A stretch of DNA of 64,000 nt from Actinomycetes bacterium (lineage in GTDB: Bacteria; Actinomycetota; Thermoleophilia; Solirubrobacterales; 70-9), in contig BOKP01000001.1 in NCBI GenBank assembly GCA_016861045.1, forward strand, positions 933,529-997,528. The letters are read 5' to 3'. Below the pieces are notes generated by a model that was not told the origin of the DNA, did not search any database, and was given only the letters and a program-made list of their open reading frames with translations. Position 1 is the stretch's first letter; each line of letters begins with the position of its first letter. Below, piece by piece: positions 25,612-33,362 of this stretch. A program made the translations under genes and the position numbers.

Positions 25612-26322
25612 ATGAGAGGGACGGCGGCCAGGCTGTGCGCCGTGGCCATCGGCGCGATCGCGATCTGGAGCGCCGGCTGCGGCGACGACGACTCGACCAC
25701 CGCGACGGTGACCCCGGCTACGGATGCGACCGCCGGCGCGGTCTCGACCGAGGAGTTCATCACCGCGGCCGATGCCCGCTGCGCGGAGGCGAACGCGGCG
25801 ATCGCGAACCTGGGCACGGAGGGAAGCGCGAGCGCGACGACGGTCCAGCAGGAGCTCGACATCACCGAGGAGACCCTGAAGGGGCTGAAGGCGCTCGGCA
25901 GCCCCGACGACCCGGACGGGTCGCTCGCCGACTACTACGCGGCGGTCAAGCAGGAGATCGCGCTCCTCGGCCAGGAGCAGAGCGCGCTCGCGACCGGGGA
26001 CACGGTCGCCGCGCAGGCGGCCACGTCCCAGCTCGAGCAGGCTCGAGGCGATGCCCGCGAGGCCGCCGAGGCCTTCGGCTTCGAGGAGTGCGGCCAGGAG
26101 GGCGCGCCGATCGACGCCGGCGACAGCACATCGGGGGCGCCGCCGGCGCCGACCACGACCGCGCCGGTGACGCCGACCACGACCGCGCCGGTGACGCCGA
26201 CCACGACCGCGCCGGTGACGCCGCCGCCCTCCGGAGGCACCTCCGGGACCGGCACCGGGGGCGGGACCGGGACCGGAGGCACCGGCGGCGGCTCTTCGGG
26301 CGGCATCAGCCCCGGCGGCTGA
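25612..26322 (+). CDS. predicted lipoprotein with TTTAPVTP repeats
   Basis: A 236-residue protein. Residues 1-22 form a signal peptide with a lipobox-like WSAGC, so it is probably lipid-anchored. Residues ~45-165 form a helical domain opening EEFITAADARCAEANAAIANLG with a second Cys near the end (FGFEECGQ), a layout shared with the lipoprotein at 31545 (ADALCADS...LEVCGA). A three-fold PTTTAPVTP repeat and a Gly/Thr/Ser-rich tail follow. The longer frame upstream crosses the tRNA and was rejected. Function unknown; an extracytoplasmic helical domain with paired cysteines is what can be seen. Confidence 0.75.
   Translation: MRGTAARLCAVAIGAIAIWSAGCGDDDSTTATVTPATDATAGAVSTEEFITAADARCAEANAAIANLGTEGSASATTVQQELDITEETLKGLKALGSPDDPDGSLADYYAAVKQEIALLGQEQSALATGDTVAAQAATSQLEQARGDAREAAEAFGFEECGQEGAPIDAGDSTSGAPPAPTTTAPVTPTTTAPVTPTTTAPVTPPPSGGTSGTGTGGGTGTGGTGGGSSGGISPGG
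26152..26223 (+). repeat. three perfect 24 bp tandem repeats inside the lipoprotein gene
   Basis: Unit ACCACGACCGCGCCGGTGAC followed by GCCG, repeated three times without a mismatch. It encodes TTTAPVTP three times. In-frame copy-number change is likely between strains. Confidence 0.9.
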
Positions 26323-26331
26323 CCCCTCCCG

Positions 26332-28287
26332 TCAGGCCGCCGCGCTGCCGGCCCAGCTCCCGTAGAGGCGCGCGTAGGCGCCGTCGCGCGCGAGCAGCTC
26401 CTCGTGGCTGCCGCTCTCGACGATCTCGCCGTGCTCGAGGACGACGATCAGGCTCGCCCGCCTGATCGTCGAGAGCCGATGGGCGATCACGATCGCGGTG
26501 CGGCCGGCGAGCAGCCGCTCGAGGCCACGCTCGATCAGGCGCTCGGTGCGGACGTCGACGTTCGACGTCGCCTCGTCGAGGATCAGGATCCGCGGCTTCG
26601 CGAGCAGCGCCCGCGCGAAGGCGACGATCTGCCGCTCGCCGGCCGACAGGGAGGAGCCGCGCTCGCCGACCTCGGTCCCGAGCCCGTTCGGGAGCGCTTC
26701 GAGGAGGTCGGCGCCGCCGACCGCGATCATCGCCGCGGCGATCTCGTCGCGGCCGGCGCCGGGGCGGCCGAAGGCGACGTTGTCGGCGACCGTGCCGCTG
26801 AACAGGAAGCCCTCCTGGGGGACGATCCCGAGACGGCTGCGGAGCGCCGCGGAGTCGAGCTCGCGGACGTCGAGGCCGTCGATCCTGATCCGGCCTCGCT
26901 GCGGGTCGTAGAAGCGGGCGACGAGCTTGGCCAGCGTGGACTTGCCGGCACCGGTCTCGCCGACGAGCGCGATCGTCTGTCCCGGGAGGACGCGGAGATC
27001 GACGTCCCGAAGCGCCCAGTCCTCCTCGCGCCGGGGGGCGTCGCCATATCCGAACCAGACCCCTTCGAGGTCGATCGCGCCGCGGATCTCGCCCGGGTCG
27101 ACCGCGTCGGGGCGGTCGACGAGGTCGGGCTCGGTGTCGAGCAGGTCGAAGATCTTGTCGAGGGCGGCCATCCCCTGCTGGTAGGTCGTGTAGAGCTGGC
27201 TGATCTGCTGGATCGGGTCGAAGAACGTCTGCAGGTAGCCGACGAAGGCGACGAGGATGCCGATCTCGACGTGGCCCTCGACGACCTGATGGCCGCCGAA
27301 GAGCAGGATCGCGGCGGTGCCGACCGCCGACAACAGCTCGACCGCCGGGAAGTAGGAGGCGTTGAGGTAGACGGTCCGCATGTTGGCGGAGCGGTTCTCC
27401 TCGTTCAGGACCGCCATCTCGCTCAGGTGGCGCGGCTCCTGGCCGAAGCTGCGCACGACGCGAACCCCGCTCAGGCTCTCCTGCAGGTACGCGGTGATGT
27501 TCGCGATCTTCTCCCGCGTCAGCCGGTAGGCGCTGGCGGAGGCGATCCGGAAGACGATGCTGCCGATCGCCAGCAGCGGGAAGGTCAGGAACGTGATCAG
27601 CGCGAGCTGGACGTCGATCGCGAGCAGGATGATGACCACCCCGACCAGGGTCAGGACGCTCGAGACCATCGTCACGATGCCGTCGGTGACGAGCGTGTCG
27701 AGCGCCTGCACGTCGTTGGTCATCCGCGAGATCAGCACCCCGGGCCGGTTGCGCGTGTAGAACCCCAGCGACATCGCCTGCAGGTGCACGTAGATCCGCT
27801 CCCGGAGGTCCTGCAGCGCCCGCTGCCCGACCCAGCCGACGAGGTAGGTCTGGACGTAGGTCGCGGCCCAGTAGACGGCGGCGGAGACGAGGAACGCGAC
27901 GACGATCAGGGTGAGCGCGTCGAGGTCGCCGGGCGTGATCCCCTCGTCGATCGCGAGCCCGGCGAGATAGGGGGGAGCGAGCGCGGCGGCGGTGGCGACG
28001 ACGAGCGCGAGGAGCATCGAGGCGACCCGGAACCGGTAGGGGCGGAGGAGGCCGAGCAGCCACCTGACCTTGCGCCCGCGGTCGTCCTCGCCGCGGATCG
28101 TCCTCCAGACGGCCTTGGCGAGCAGCCAGGCGTCGCCGATCGGCGCCCGCGTCTCCGACTCGCGGGCCTCGTCCTCGCGCGCCAGCCCCGGATCGGCCTC
28201 GGGCCTCCCTGCGCCCGGCTGCTCGCCGCCGACCGCCCGTCCGGCCCGTCGACTCCGACCCCCGCCCTCCATCCTCCGACCTCTCAC
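26332..28287 (-). CDS. ABC exporter half-transporter, canonical Walker B subunit
   Basis: A 651-residue type IV ABC exporter with an extra ~65-residue charged N-terminus, a six-span membrane domain (~75-370) and an ATPase domain. Seen: Walker A LVGETGAGKSTLAKL, Q-loop VPQEGFLFSGTV, signature LSAGERQIVAF (departing from LSGGQ), Walker B ILILDEATSNVD with the catalytic Glu, and H-loop IAHRLSTI. The partner at 28284 has Asp for this Glu and a standard signature. Such complementary degeneration defines heterodimeric exporters with one active site. GTG 28287 overlaps the partner's stop (GTGA). Substrate unknown (drug/lipid type). Confidence 0.93.
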   Translation of the reverse strand: MRGRRMEGGGRSRRAGRAVGGEQPGAGRPEADPGLAREDEARESETRAPIGDAWLLAKAVWRTIRGEDDRGRKVRWLLGLLRPYRFRVASMLLALVVATAAALAPPYLAGLAIDEGITPGDLDALTLIVVAFLVSAAVYWAATYVQTYLVGWVGQRALQDLRERIYVHLQAMSLGFYTRNRPGVLISRMTNDVQALDTLVTDGIVTMVSSVLTLVGVVIILLAIDVQLALITFLTFPLLAIGSIVFRIASASAYRLTREKIANITAYLQESLSGVRVVRSFGQEPRHLSEMAVLNEENRSANMRTVYLNASYFPAVELLSAVGTAAILLFGGHQVVEGHVEIGILVAFVGYLQTFFDPIQQISQLYTTYQQGMAALDKIFDLLDTEPDLVDRPDAVDPGEIRGAIDLEGVWFGYGDAPRREEDWALRDVDLRVLPGQTIALVGETGAGKSTLAKLVARFYDPQRGRIRIDGLDVRELDSAALRSRLGIVPQEGFLFSGTVADNVAFGRPGAGRDEIAAAMIAVGGADLLEALPNGLGTEVGERGSSLSAGERQIVAFARALLAKPRILILDEATSNVDVRTERLIERGLERLLAGRTAIVIAHRLSTIRRASLIVVLEHGEIVESGSHEELLARDGAYARLYGSWAGSAAA

Positions 28288-30053
28288 AGCCGCGCCACCT
28301 CCTCGCGCTCCTCGAGGTCGTGCTGCAGGCAGGCCCGGTCGACGAAACCGTAGTCGGCGATCTCGCGGTAGAGCGGGCTGCGGTCGAGGAGCTCGGCGTG
28401 GGCTCCGCGGTCGACGATCCGGCCGCCGTCGAGGACGACGATCTCATCGGCGAGGGAGATCGTCGAGAGGCGGTGGGCGACGATGAAGGTGGTGCGGGCG
28501 GCGAGCGCCTCGTTGAGCCCGGCCCTGATCGCCTCCTCCGTACGGGCGTCGACGGACGAGGTGGCGTCGTCGAGGATCAGGATCCGGGGGTCGGCGAGGA
28601 GGGCGCGGGCGATCGCGATCCGCTGCCGCTGACCGCCCGACAGGGTGAGCCCGCGCTCGCCCACCATCGTCGCGTAGCCCTCCGGCAGCCGCTCGATGAA
28701 CGGCGCCGCTTGGGCGCGACGGGCCGCGAGCTCGACCTCCGCCCGGGTCGCGTCGGGGCGGGCGTAGGCGATGTTGTCGGCGACGGTGGCGCTGAACAGG
28801 AAGCTGTCGTCGGCTACGAACGCGATCTCGCGGCGGAGCGAGGCCAGGTCGACCTCGCGGAGATCGGCGCCGTCGATCGCGACCGAGCCGCTCGTCGGGT
28901 CGTAGAGACGGGCGAGCAGCGCGACGAGGCTCGTCTTGCCGGAGCCCGACGGCCCGACGAGCGCGACGGCGGTCCCGGCCTCGACCTCGAGGTCGATCCC
29001 GGTGAGCGCGGGGTCGGCCTCGCCGTAGCGGAGGCTGACGCCGTCGAAGACGACTCGGCCGCCCCCGGCGGGCAGCGCCGGGGCCCCCGGCGGGCTCGCG
29101 ATCGCCGGCTCGCGGTCGAGGACCTCGAAGAGGCGGTTGCCGGACGCGATCGCGCGCTGCGACATCCCGAGCGCGGTGCCGAGCATCCGCATCGGCCCGA
29201 TCAGCATCACCAGGTACGTGTAGAAGGCGGTGAAGTCGCCCAGCGAGAGCGATCCGCCGATCACCTGGCGGCCGCCGACGAGCAGGACGACCGCCAGGCC
29301 GAGGTTCGGCAGGAAGGCGATCATCGGGTTGTAGAAGGCGCGCAGCCGCGTCGAGAAGACGTTCTGGTCGAAGACCCGGTCGACGCGATCGCGGAAGCGA
29401 TCGAGCATGTGCTCCTCGCGCGCGAACGCCTTGACGACGCGGACGCCCGAGACCGACTCCTCGGCTTCGACGGTGAGCTCGGCGATCCGCTGCTGGACCT
29501 CCTGCAGCGCCGGTCGCGACGTCCGGTTGTAGCGCGCTGCGGTGAAGACGACGAACGGCACCGGCAGCAGCGCGAGCGCCGCGAGCCCGGGCTGGAGGAT
29601 GAACATCACCGCCCCCGCGAGGACCAGCGTCAGCGCGGCCTGGGTGATGAACACGAGCCCGTAGCCGAGGAAGAACCGGATCGACTGCAGATCGACCGTG
29701 GCCCGAGACATCAGCTGCCCCGTCTGCTGCGAGTCGAAGTAGCCGAGCTCGAGCGCCTGCAGGTGCGAGTAGACGCGCTCGCGGAGGTCGTACTCGACGG
29801 CGAGCGAGACCTTGCCGGCGACGATCCGGCGGGCGGCGGTCAGCGCGAGCCGGATCAGCCCCGCGGCCACTATCGCCAGGGCGAGCGGGACGAACGCTCC
29901 GGTGTCGCCGTGGTCGATCGCGTTGATCGTGCGGCCGACGAGCCACGGGATCAGGACCGTCATTCCCATCGCCAGCGAGGCGAGGGCCAGCGAGCCGATG
30001 GTTTGCCGCCGGTAGGGATCGAGGAAGGCGAGGAGGCGGCGGAAGGTCGGCAT
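28284..30053 (-). CDS. ABC exporter half-transporter, degenerate Walker B subunit
   Basis: A 589-residue ABC exporter: membrane domain ~15-310, ATPase domain ~340-575. Seen: Walker A LVGPSGSGKTSLVAL, signature LSGGQRQRIAIARAL, and Walker B ILILDDATSSVD where Asp replaces the catalytic Glu, followed by VAHRLSTI. It therefore likely contributes the non-hydrolysing site of a heterodimer with the gene at 26332. Start ATG 30053 has a TATAGT box 8 bases upstream on this strand, so the mRNA is probably leaderless. Upstream lies the 65 bp tandem repeat. Confidence 0.94.
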   Translation of the reverse strand: MPTFRRLLAFLDPYRRQTIGSLALASLAMGMTVLIPWLVGRTINAIDHGDTGAFVPLALAIVAAGLIRLALTAARRIVAGKVSLAVEYDLRERVYSHLQALELGYFDSQQTGQLMSRATVDLQSIRFFLGYGLVFITQAALTLVLAGAVMFILQPGLAALALLPVPFVVFTAARYNRTSRPALQEVQQRIAELTVEAEESVSGVRVVKAFAREEHMLDRFRDRVDRVFDQNVFSTRLRAFYNPMIAFLPNLGLAVVLLVGGRQVIGGSLSLGDFTAFYTYLVMLIGPMRMLGTALGMSQRAIASGNRLFEVLDREPAIASPPGAPALPAGGGRVVFDGVSLRYGEADPALTGIDLEVEAGTAVALVGPSGSGKTSLVALLARLYDPTSGSVAIDGADLREVDLASLRREIAFVADDSFLFSATVADNIAYARPDATRAEVELAARRAQAAPFIERLPEGYATMVGERGLTLSGGQRQRIAIARALLADPRILILDDATSSVDARTEEAIRAGLNEALAARTTFIVAHRLSTISLADEIVVLDGGRIVDRGAHAELLDRSPLYREIADYGFVDRACLQHDLEEREEVARL

Positions 30054-30061
30054 CGAACCGC

Positions 30062-30067
30062 ACTATA
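30062..30067 (-). promoter_or_regulatory. -10 box (TATAGT) of the ABC exporter operon
   Basis: On the minus strand TATAGT ends 8 bases before the exporter ATG. The near-consensus box suggests a fairly strong leaderless promoter. Confidence 0.6.
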
Positions 30068-30097
30068 CAAAGTGAAGTAGGGTCGGCAGGCCGGGCG

Positions 30098-30162
30098 GGC
30101 CGGGGCGTGACCCGGCCGGTCGGCGCAGTCGAGCAGCCCGGAGGGCTGCGAGTCGCGCGGTT
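30098..30162 (+). repeat. 65 bp direct repeat, copy 1
   Basis: Identical over 65 bases to copy 2 (30178-30242), at a period of 80 bases. Each copy contains two hairpins: GGCCGGG-GCGTGA-CCCGGCC and CAGCCC-GGA-GGGCTG. It lies between the divergent exporter and DUF488 genes. Confidence 0.95.
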
Positions 30163-30177
30163 GTTGCCCGGGAGACC

Positions 30178-30242
30178 GGCCGGGGCGTGACCCGGCCGGT
30201 CGGCGCAGTCGAGCAGCCCGGAGGGCTGCGAGTCGCGCGGTT
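30178..30242 (+). repeat. 65 bp direct repeat, copy 2
   Basis: Second perfect copy of the 65-base unit. It ends directly at the TATCTATGTGAGAAT promoter region of the DUF488 gene, so it could affect transcription of that gene. The 15-base spacer between copies is TTGCCCGGGAGACC-like and not repeated. Confidence 0.95.
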
Positions 30243-30248
30243 ATCTAT

Positions 30249-30256
30249 GTGAGAAT
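30249..30256 (+). promoter_or_regulatory. possible extended -10 (TGTGAGAAT) of the DUF488 gene
   Basis: TGT-GAGAAT ends 6 bases before the GTG at 30263. The hexamer deviates from TANNNT, but the upstream TG and the spacing fit the pattern of the window. Confidence 0.35.
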
Positions 30257-30262
30257 CGAGAC

Positions 30263-30628
30263 GTGGACGTCCGCATCAAGCGTGCCCAGGAGCCGGCGGC
30301 GCGGTCCGACGGCCAGCGCGTCCTGATCGACCGGCTCTGGCCGCGCGGGATCTCCCGCGAGCGGGCTCGCCTCGACGGCTGGGAGCGCGACCTGGCGCCG
30401 AGCACCGAGCTGCGGAAGTGGTTCGGGCACGACCCCGCCCGCTTCGCGGAGTTCCGGCGCCGCTACGTCGAGGAGCTGCGCGGGCAGCGATCGCGACTGA
30501 CCGAGCTCCGCCGGCGCGCCGGCGAGAGCCGGCTGACGCTCGTCTACGCGGCTCGCGACACCGAGCACAACGACGCGGTCGTCCTCGCCGAGGTCCTGCG
30601 CCGCGGGCTACCGCGGCGGCCGCGGTGA
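30263..30628 (+). CDS. DUF488 family protein
   Basis: A 121-residue cytoplasmic protein of the DUF488/YeaO type. Seen: N-terminal VRIKRAQEPAARSDGQRVLIDRLWPRGISRE, the conserved DRLWPRG, LRKWFGHDPARFAEFRRRY, and LTLVYAARDTEHNDA. It has the length usual for the family. Function is not established. GTG 30263 gives the family's N-terminus directly. It is divergent from the exporter operon across the 65 bp repeats. Confidence 0.92.
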   Translation: MDVRIKRAQEPAARSDGQRVLIDRLWPRGISRERARLDGWERDLAPSTELRKWFGHDPARFAEFRRRYVEELRGQRSRLTELRRRAGESRLTLVYAARDTEHNDAVVLAEVLRRGLPRRPR

Positions 30629-30658
30629 GCGTGCGGGGCCGTCGGACCGCCCGCCCGG

Positions 30659-31528
30659 TCAGCTCTGCGGCGCCTCGACGGCGTCGGTCGAGCTCAGGGC
30701 GCCGGCCGAGGCGGCGATGACGAGCGTGATCGCGAGCAGTTCGCGGGCGGCGAGGCTCTGTCCGAGGACGGCGAGTCCGACGAGCGCCGCGACGGCGGGC
30801 TCGAGGCTGAGGAGGACGCCGAAGGTGCGCTCCGGCAGGCGCCGCAGCGCCTCGAGCTCGACGGTGTAGGGCAGGACCGAGCTGAGCAGGGCGACGCCGA
30901 GGCCGGCGAGCAGGGTCGCCGGGTGCAGCAGCCCGCCGCCGCCGTCGGCGACGCCGACCGGAACGAGCAGGACCGCAGCGTAGATCATCGCCGCCGAGAG
31001 GCCGCCGTGGCCGGCGGGCCCGCGCCCGACCCGGGCCGCGATCAGGATGTAGGCGCCCCAGAAGCCCCCGGCCGCCAGCGCGAGGGCGACGCCGGCCGCG
31101 TCGAGCCCGTCGCCGATCCCCGGGGCGAGCAGAAGGATCCCGAGCGCTGCCAGCGCGGCCCAGAGGAGGTCGCCCCGGCTCCGCGAGCCCGCGATCGCGA
31201 CGGTCAGCGGCCCGACGAACTCGAGCGTCACCGCGATCCCGAGCGGGATCCGCTCGAGCGCCTCGTAGAAGCAGAGGTTCATGCCGACGAGGCAGGCGCC
31301 GTAGAGTGCGATCACGCGCCACGTCGTCTGCCCCATCCCGCGCAGGGCCGGGCGCCAGATCGCGGCGAGGACGAGCGCGGCGAACGCCGTCCGCAGCAGC
31401 ACGGTGCCGCCCGGGCCGGCCTCTTCGAAGAGGGTGGTCGCGAGGGCCGAGCCGAGCTGGACCGATGCGATCCCGGCCAGGACGAGGCCGACCGCCGCCC
31501 GCCGGTCCGCCCGCGGCGCTCCGCTCAA
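30659..31528 (-). CDS. EamA/DMT-family exporter (RhtA-like)
   Basis: A 289-residue inner-membrane protein with about ten hydrophobic spans in two EamA repeats. It resembles RhtA-type threonine/homoserine exporters: ALYGACLVGMNLCFYEALERIPLGIAVTLEFVGPL in the first repeat, and LPYTVELEALRRLPERTFGVLLSLEPAVAAL in the second. Both are family hallmarks. Substrate is inferred from the family. The end of the gene converges with DUF488; it starts 17 bases after the downstream end of the lipoprotein gene at 31545, so the two may be co-transcribed. Confidence 0.92.
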   Translation of the reverse strand: MSGAPRADRRAAVGLVLAGIASVQLGSALATTLFEEAGPGGTVLLRTAFAALVLAAIWRPALRGMGQTTWRVIALYGACLVGMNLCFYEALERIPLGIAVTLEFVGPLTVAIAGSRSRGDLLWAALAALGILLLAPGIGDGLDAAGVALALAAGGFWGAYILIAARVGRGPAGHGGLSAAMIYAAVLLVPVGVADGGGGLLHPATLLAGLGVALLSSVLPYTVELEALRRLPERTFGVLLSLEPAVAALVGLAVLGQSLAARELLAITLVIAASAGALSSTDAVEAPQS

Positions 31529-31544
31529 GCCATCGCTCCGGCGC

Positions 31545-32117
31545 TCAGGGCGCGGCCGGAGCGTCGCTGGCGCCGCAGACCTCGAGGCCGAGCTCGCGCG
31601 AGGCGCGGTTGAGCTCGACCAGCTTGCGCTGCGCGTCGACCGCGACCTGGTAGAGGGCGTCGGGGTCGCCGTCTTCGGCCGGGCCGAGGAGCGCGTTCGC
31701 GTAATCGACGGTCCCGGCTTCGAGCAGCTTCAGGAACTCGTCCCAGCTCTCCTGCTCGGCCTCCGGCGGCCGCAGCTGCGAGAGCTGGTCGACCAGCACC
31801 TCTCCCTCGGTCGCGGTCGCCCGCCAGAACGGCGCTGTGGCCTCGACCTCCTCCGGCTGGGGCCCGTCGGTGCCGAAGTCGGGCGGCGCGGCCGCGGCTA
31901 GGATGCGGTCGGTCGAGTCGGCGCAGAGCGCGTCCGCCTCGGAGGCGAGCTCCGAGCGCGACAGCGTCCCGGCCGGGAGCTCCATCGTCGCGTCTGTGGC
32001 CGGCACGGTCGCGTCGTCTCCACCGCAGCCGCCGAGCGCGACCGCCGCGCCGGTGGCGAGGATCAGGGCCAGGGGGGCGATCAGGTGCCTGCTCGGGGTG
32101 TTCGGCCGTCCGCTCAT
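31545..32117 (-). CDS. predicted lipoprotein
   Basis: A 190-residue protein: signal peptide with lipobox ALGGC (~30), a short acidic/Thr linker, then a helical domain (ELASEADALCADSTDRIL ... DEFLKLLEAGTVDYANALLG ... AQRKLVELNRASRELGLEVCGA). Two conserved Cys at the ends of this domain resemble those in the lipoprotein at 25612, suggesting a shared extracytoplasmic helical family. ATG 32117 gives the complete signal peptide; the open frame upstream is antisense to the MDR gene. Function unknown. Confidence 0.75.
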   Translation of the reverse strand: MSGRPNTPSRHLIAPLALILATGAAVALGGCGGDDATVPATDATMELPAGTLSRSELASEADALCADSTDRILAAAAPPDFGTDGPQPEEVEATAPFWRATATEGEVLVDQLSQLRPPEAEQESWDEFLKLLEAGTVDYANALLGPAEDGDPDALYQVAVDAQRKLVELNRASRELGLEVCGASDAPAAP

Positions 32118-32159
32118 CCGCTCTGCGCCGGCCGCCGATCGCGGCCCGGGCGCCCGCGG

Positions 32160-32165
32160 ATCATA
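32160..32165 (-). promoter_or_regulatory. -10 box (TATGAT) for the lipoprotein gene
   Basis: TATGAT on the minus strand, 42 bases before the ATG at 32117; it predicts a leader of about 35 bases. Confidence 0.4.
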
Positions 32166-32199
32166 GAGCCGGACCCGCGTCCGTCCCGGCGGCTCGCGA

Positions 32200-32205
32200 T
32201 ATCTT
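32200..32205 (+). promoter_or_regulatory. -10 box (TATCTT) of the MDR/SDR operon
   Basis: TATCTT precedes a short leader that holds a strong hairpin (32219-32237) and a ribosome binding site (AAGGAG at 32243-32248). Confidence 0.4.
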
Positions 32206-32218
32206 GCGATCGTCAACC

Positions 32219-32237
32219 GCCCGCCGCGTCGGCGGGC
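32219..32237 (+). promoter_or_regulatory. leader hairpin
   Basis: GCCCGCCG-CGT-CGGCGGGC, a perfect 8 bp stem with a 3-base loop, ending 5 bases before the AAGGAG ribosome binding site. It could modulate translation of the small frame at 32254. Confidence 0.45.
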
Positions 32238-32253
32238 CGCCGAAGGAGAAGCC

Positions 32254-32373
32254 GTGCCCAACCGTCTGCCCGCGGTCGCCGCGGGCCCGCTTGCGACGCT
32301 CGTCCTCCCCGCCGTCGTGACCGCCGGCGACGGCGCGGTCACCACCGGGGCCGCTGGCGTCCACCGGCGATGA
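32254..32373 (+). CDS. 39-residue small ORF coupled to the oxidoreductase gene
   Basis: A GTG frame with a good ribosome binding site (AAGGAG, 5 bases upstream). Its stop overlaps the next start as ATGA, so translation is probably coupled. The peptide has a basic start (MPNRL), a hydrophobic middle (AVAAGPLATLVLPAVVTAG) and a short polar end, like a single-span or signal-like peptide. No family was recognised. It may be a leader peptide or a small membrane protein. The evidence is the binding site and overlap only. Confidence 0.4.
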   Translation: MPNRLPAVAAGPLATLVLPAVVTAGDGAVTTGAAGVHRR

Positions 32374-33362
32374 GGGCGATCGAGATCTTCGACCTGAGCG
32401 GGCCGGAGACGGCGCTGCGCGAGGCCGAGCTGCCGGAGCCGGAGCCGTCCCACCTGCTGACGCCGGGCGGCGGGGTGGTGGTCGAGGTCGAGGCGGCGGG
32501 GGTCTCGTTCCCGGAGGTCCTGCAGACGCGCGGCGAGTACCAGGTGAGGCCGCCGCCGCCGTTCGTGCCCGGCAGCGAGGTCGCCGGCACCGTGCGGTCG
32601 GCGCCGGAGGGCTCCGACCTGGCGCCCGGCGACCGCGTCGCCGCCTTCCCGATGCTGGGCGGGTTCGCGGAGGTGGCGGTGGCGCCCGCGTTCCTCACCT
32701 TCCCGCTTCCCGACGCGCTCGACTGGCGGCAGGGAGCGGGGCTGATCCTCAACTACCACACCGCCTGGTTCGCGCTGGTGGTCCGCGGTCGCATGCGGGC
32801 AGGGGAGACGGTCCTCGTGCACGGGGCCGCCGGCGGCGTCGGCACGGCCTCGATCCAGGTCGCCAAGGGGCTGGGCGCGCGGACGATCGCCGTCGTCTCG
32901 AGCGGGGCGAAGGAGGACGTCGCGCGCGCGGCCGGTGCCGAGGAGGTCGTGCGCTCCGACGGCGAGTGGCGAGAGGAGGCGAAGGAGCTCTCGGGGGGCG
33001 GCGTCGACCTCGTGCTCGACCCGGTCGGCGGCGACCGCTTCACCGATTCGCTGCGCTCGCTCGCCGAGGGTGGCCGGCTCGTCGTCGTCGGCTTCACCGC
33101 CGGCTCGATCCCGGAGGTGAAGGTGAACCGGCTGCTCCTCAACAACACCGAGGTGATCGGCGCCGGTTGGGGGGCCTACGTGATCTCCAAGCCGGACCTC
33201 AACGGCAAGATCGCGGCCGAGCTCGCGAGGCTGATCGACGCGGGGGCGGTGCGGCCGATCGTCGGGGCGTCGTTCCCGCTCACGGTCGCGGGCGCGAGCG
33301 AGGCGCTGCGGCTCATCGACGGGCGCGGCGCGACCGGCAAGGTCGTCCTCGACGTCGGCTGA
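32370..33362 (+). CDS. NADPH:quinone oxidoreductase-like MDR enzyme
   Basis: A zinc-free medium-chain dehydrogenase/reductase of 330 residues. Seen: GroES-like N-terminal domain with VEAAGVSFPEVLQTRGEYQ and FVPGSEVAGTV; the NAD(P) Rossmann motif VLVHGAAGGVGTASIQVAK; DPVGGDRF and the VVVGFTAGSIPEV strand; and C-terminal GKVVLDVG. The zinc-ligand set of alcohol dehydrogenases is absent, as expected for quinone oxidoreductase relatives. ATG 32370 overlaps the upstream small frame, and its stop overlaps the SDR start (TGATG), so three frames form one operon. Confidence 0.93.
   Translation: MRAIEIFDLSGPETALREAELPEPEPSHLLTPGGGVVVEVEAAGVSFPEVLQTRGEYQVRPPPPFVPGSEVAGTVRSAPEGSDLAPGDRVAAFPMLGGFAEVAVAPAFLTFPLPDALDWRQGAGLILNYHTAWFALVVRGRMRAGETVLVHGAAGGVGTASIQVAKGLGARTIAVVSSGAKEDVARAAGAEEVVRSDGEWREEAKELSGGGVDLVLDPVGGDRFTDSLRSLAEGGRLVVVGFTAGSIPEVKVNRLLLNNTEVIGAGWGAYVISKPDLNGKIAAELARLIDAGAVRPIVGASFPLTVAGASEALRLIDGRGATGKVVLDVG

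Noticed and set aside
30098-30242. CRISPR array
   Set aside because: Only two copies of a 65-base unit with a 15-base spacer, and no cas genes; a tandem repeat, not an array.
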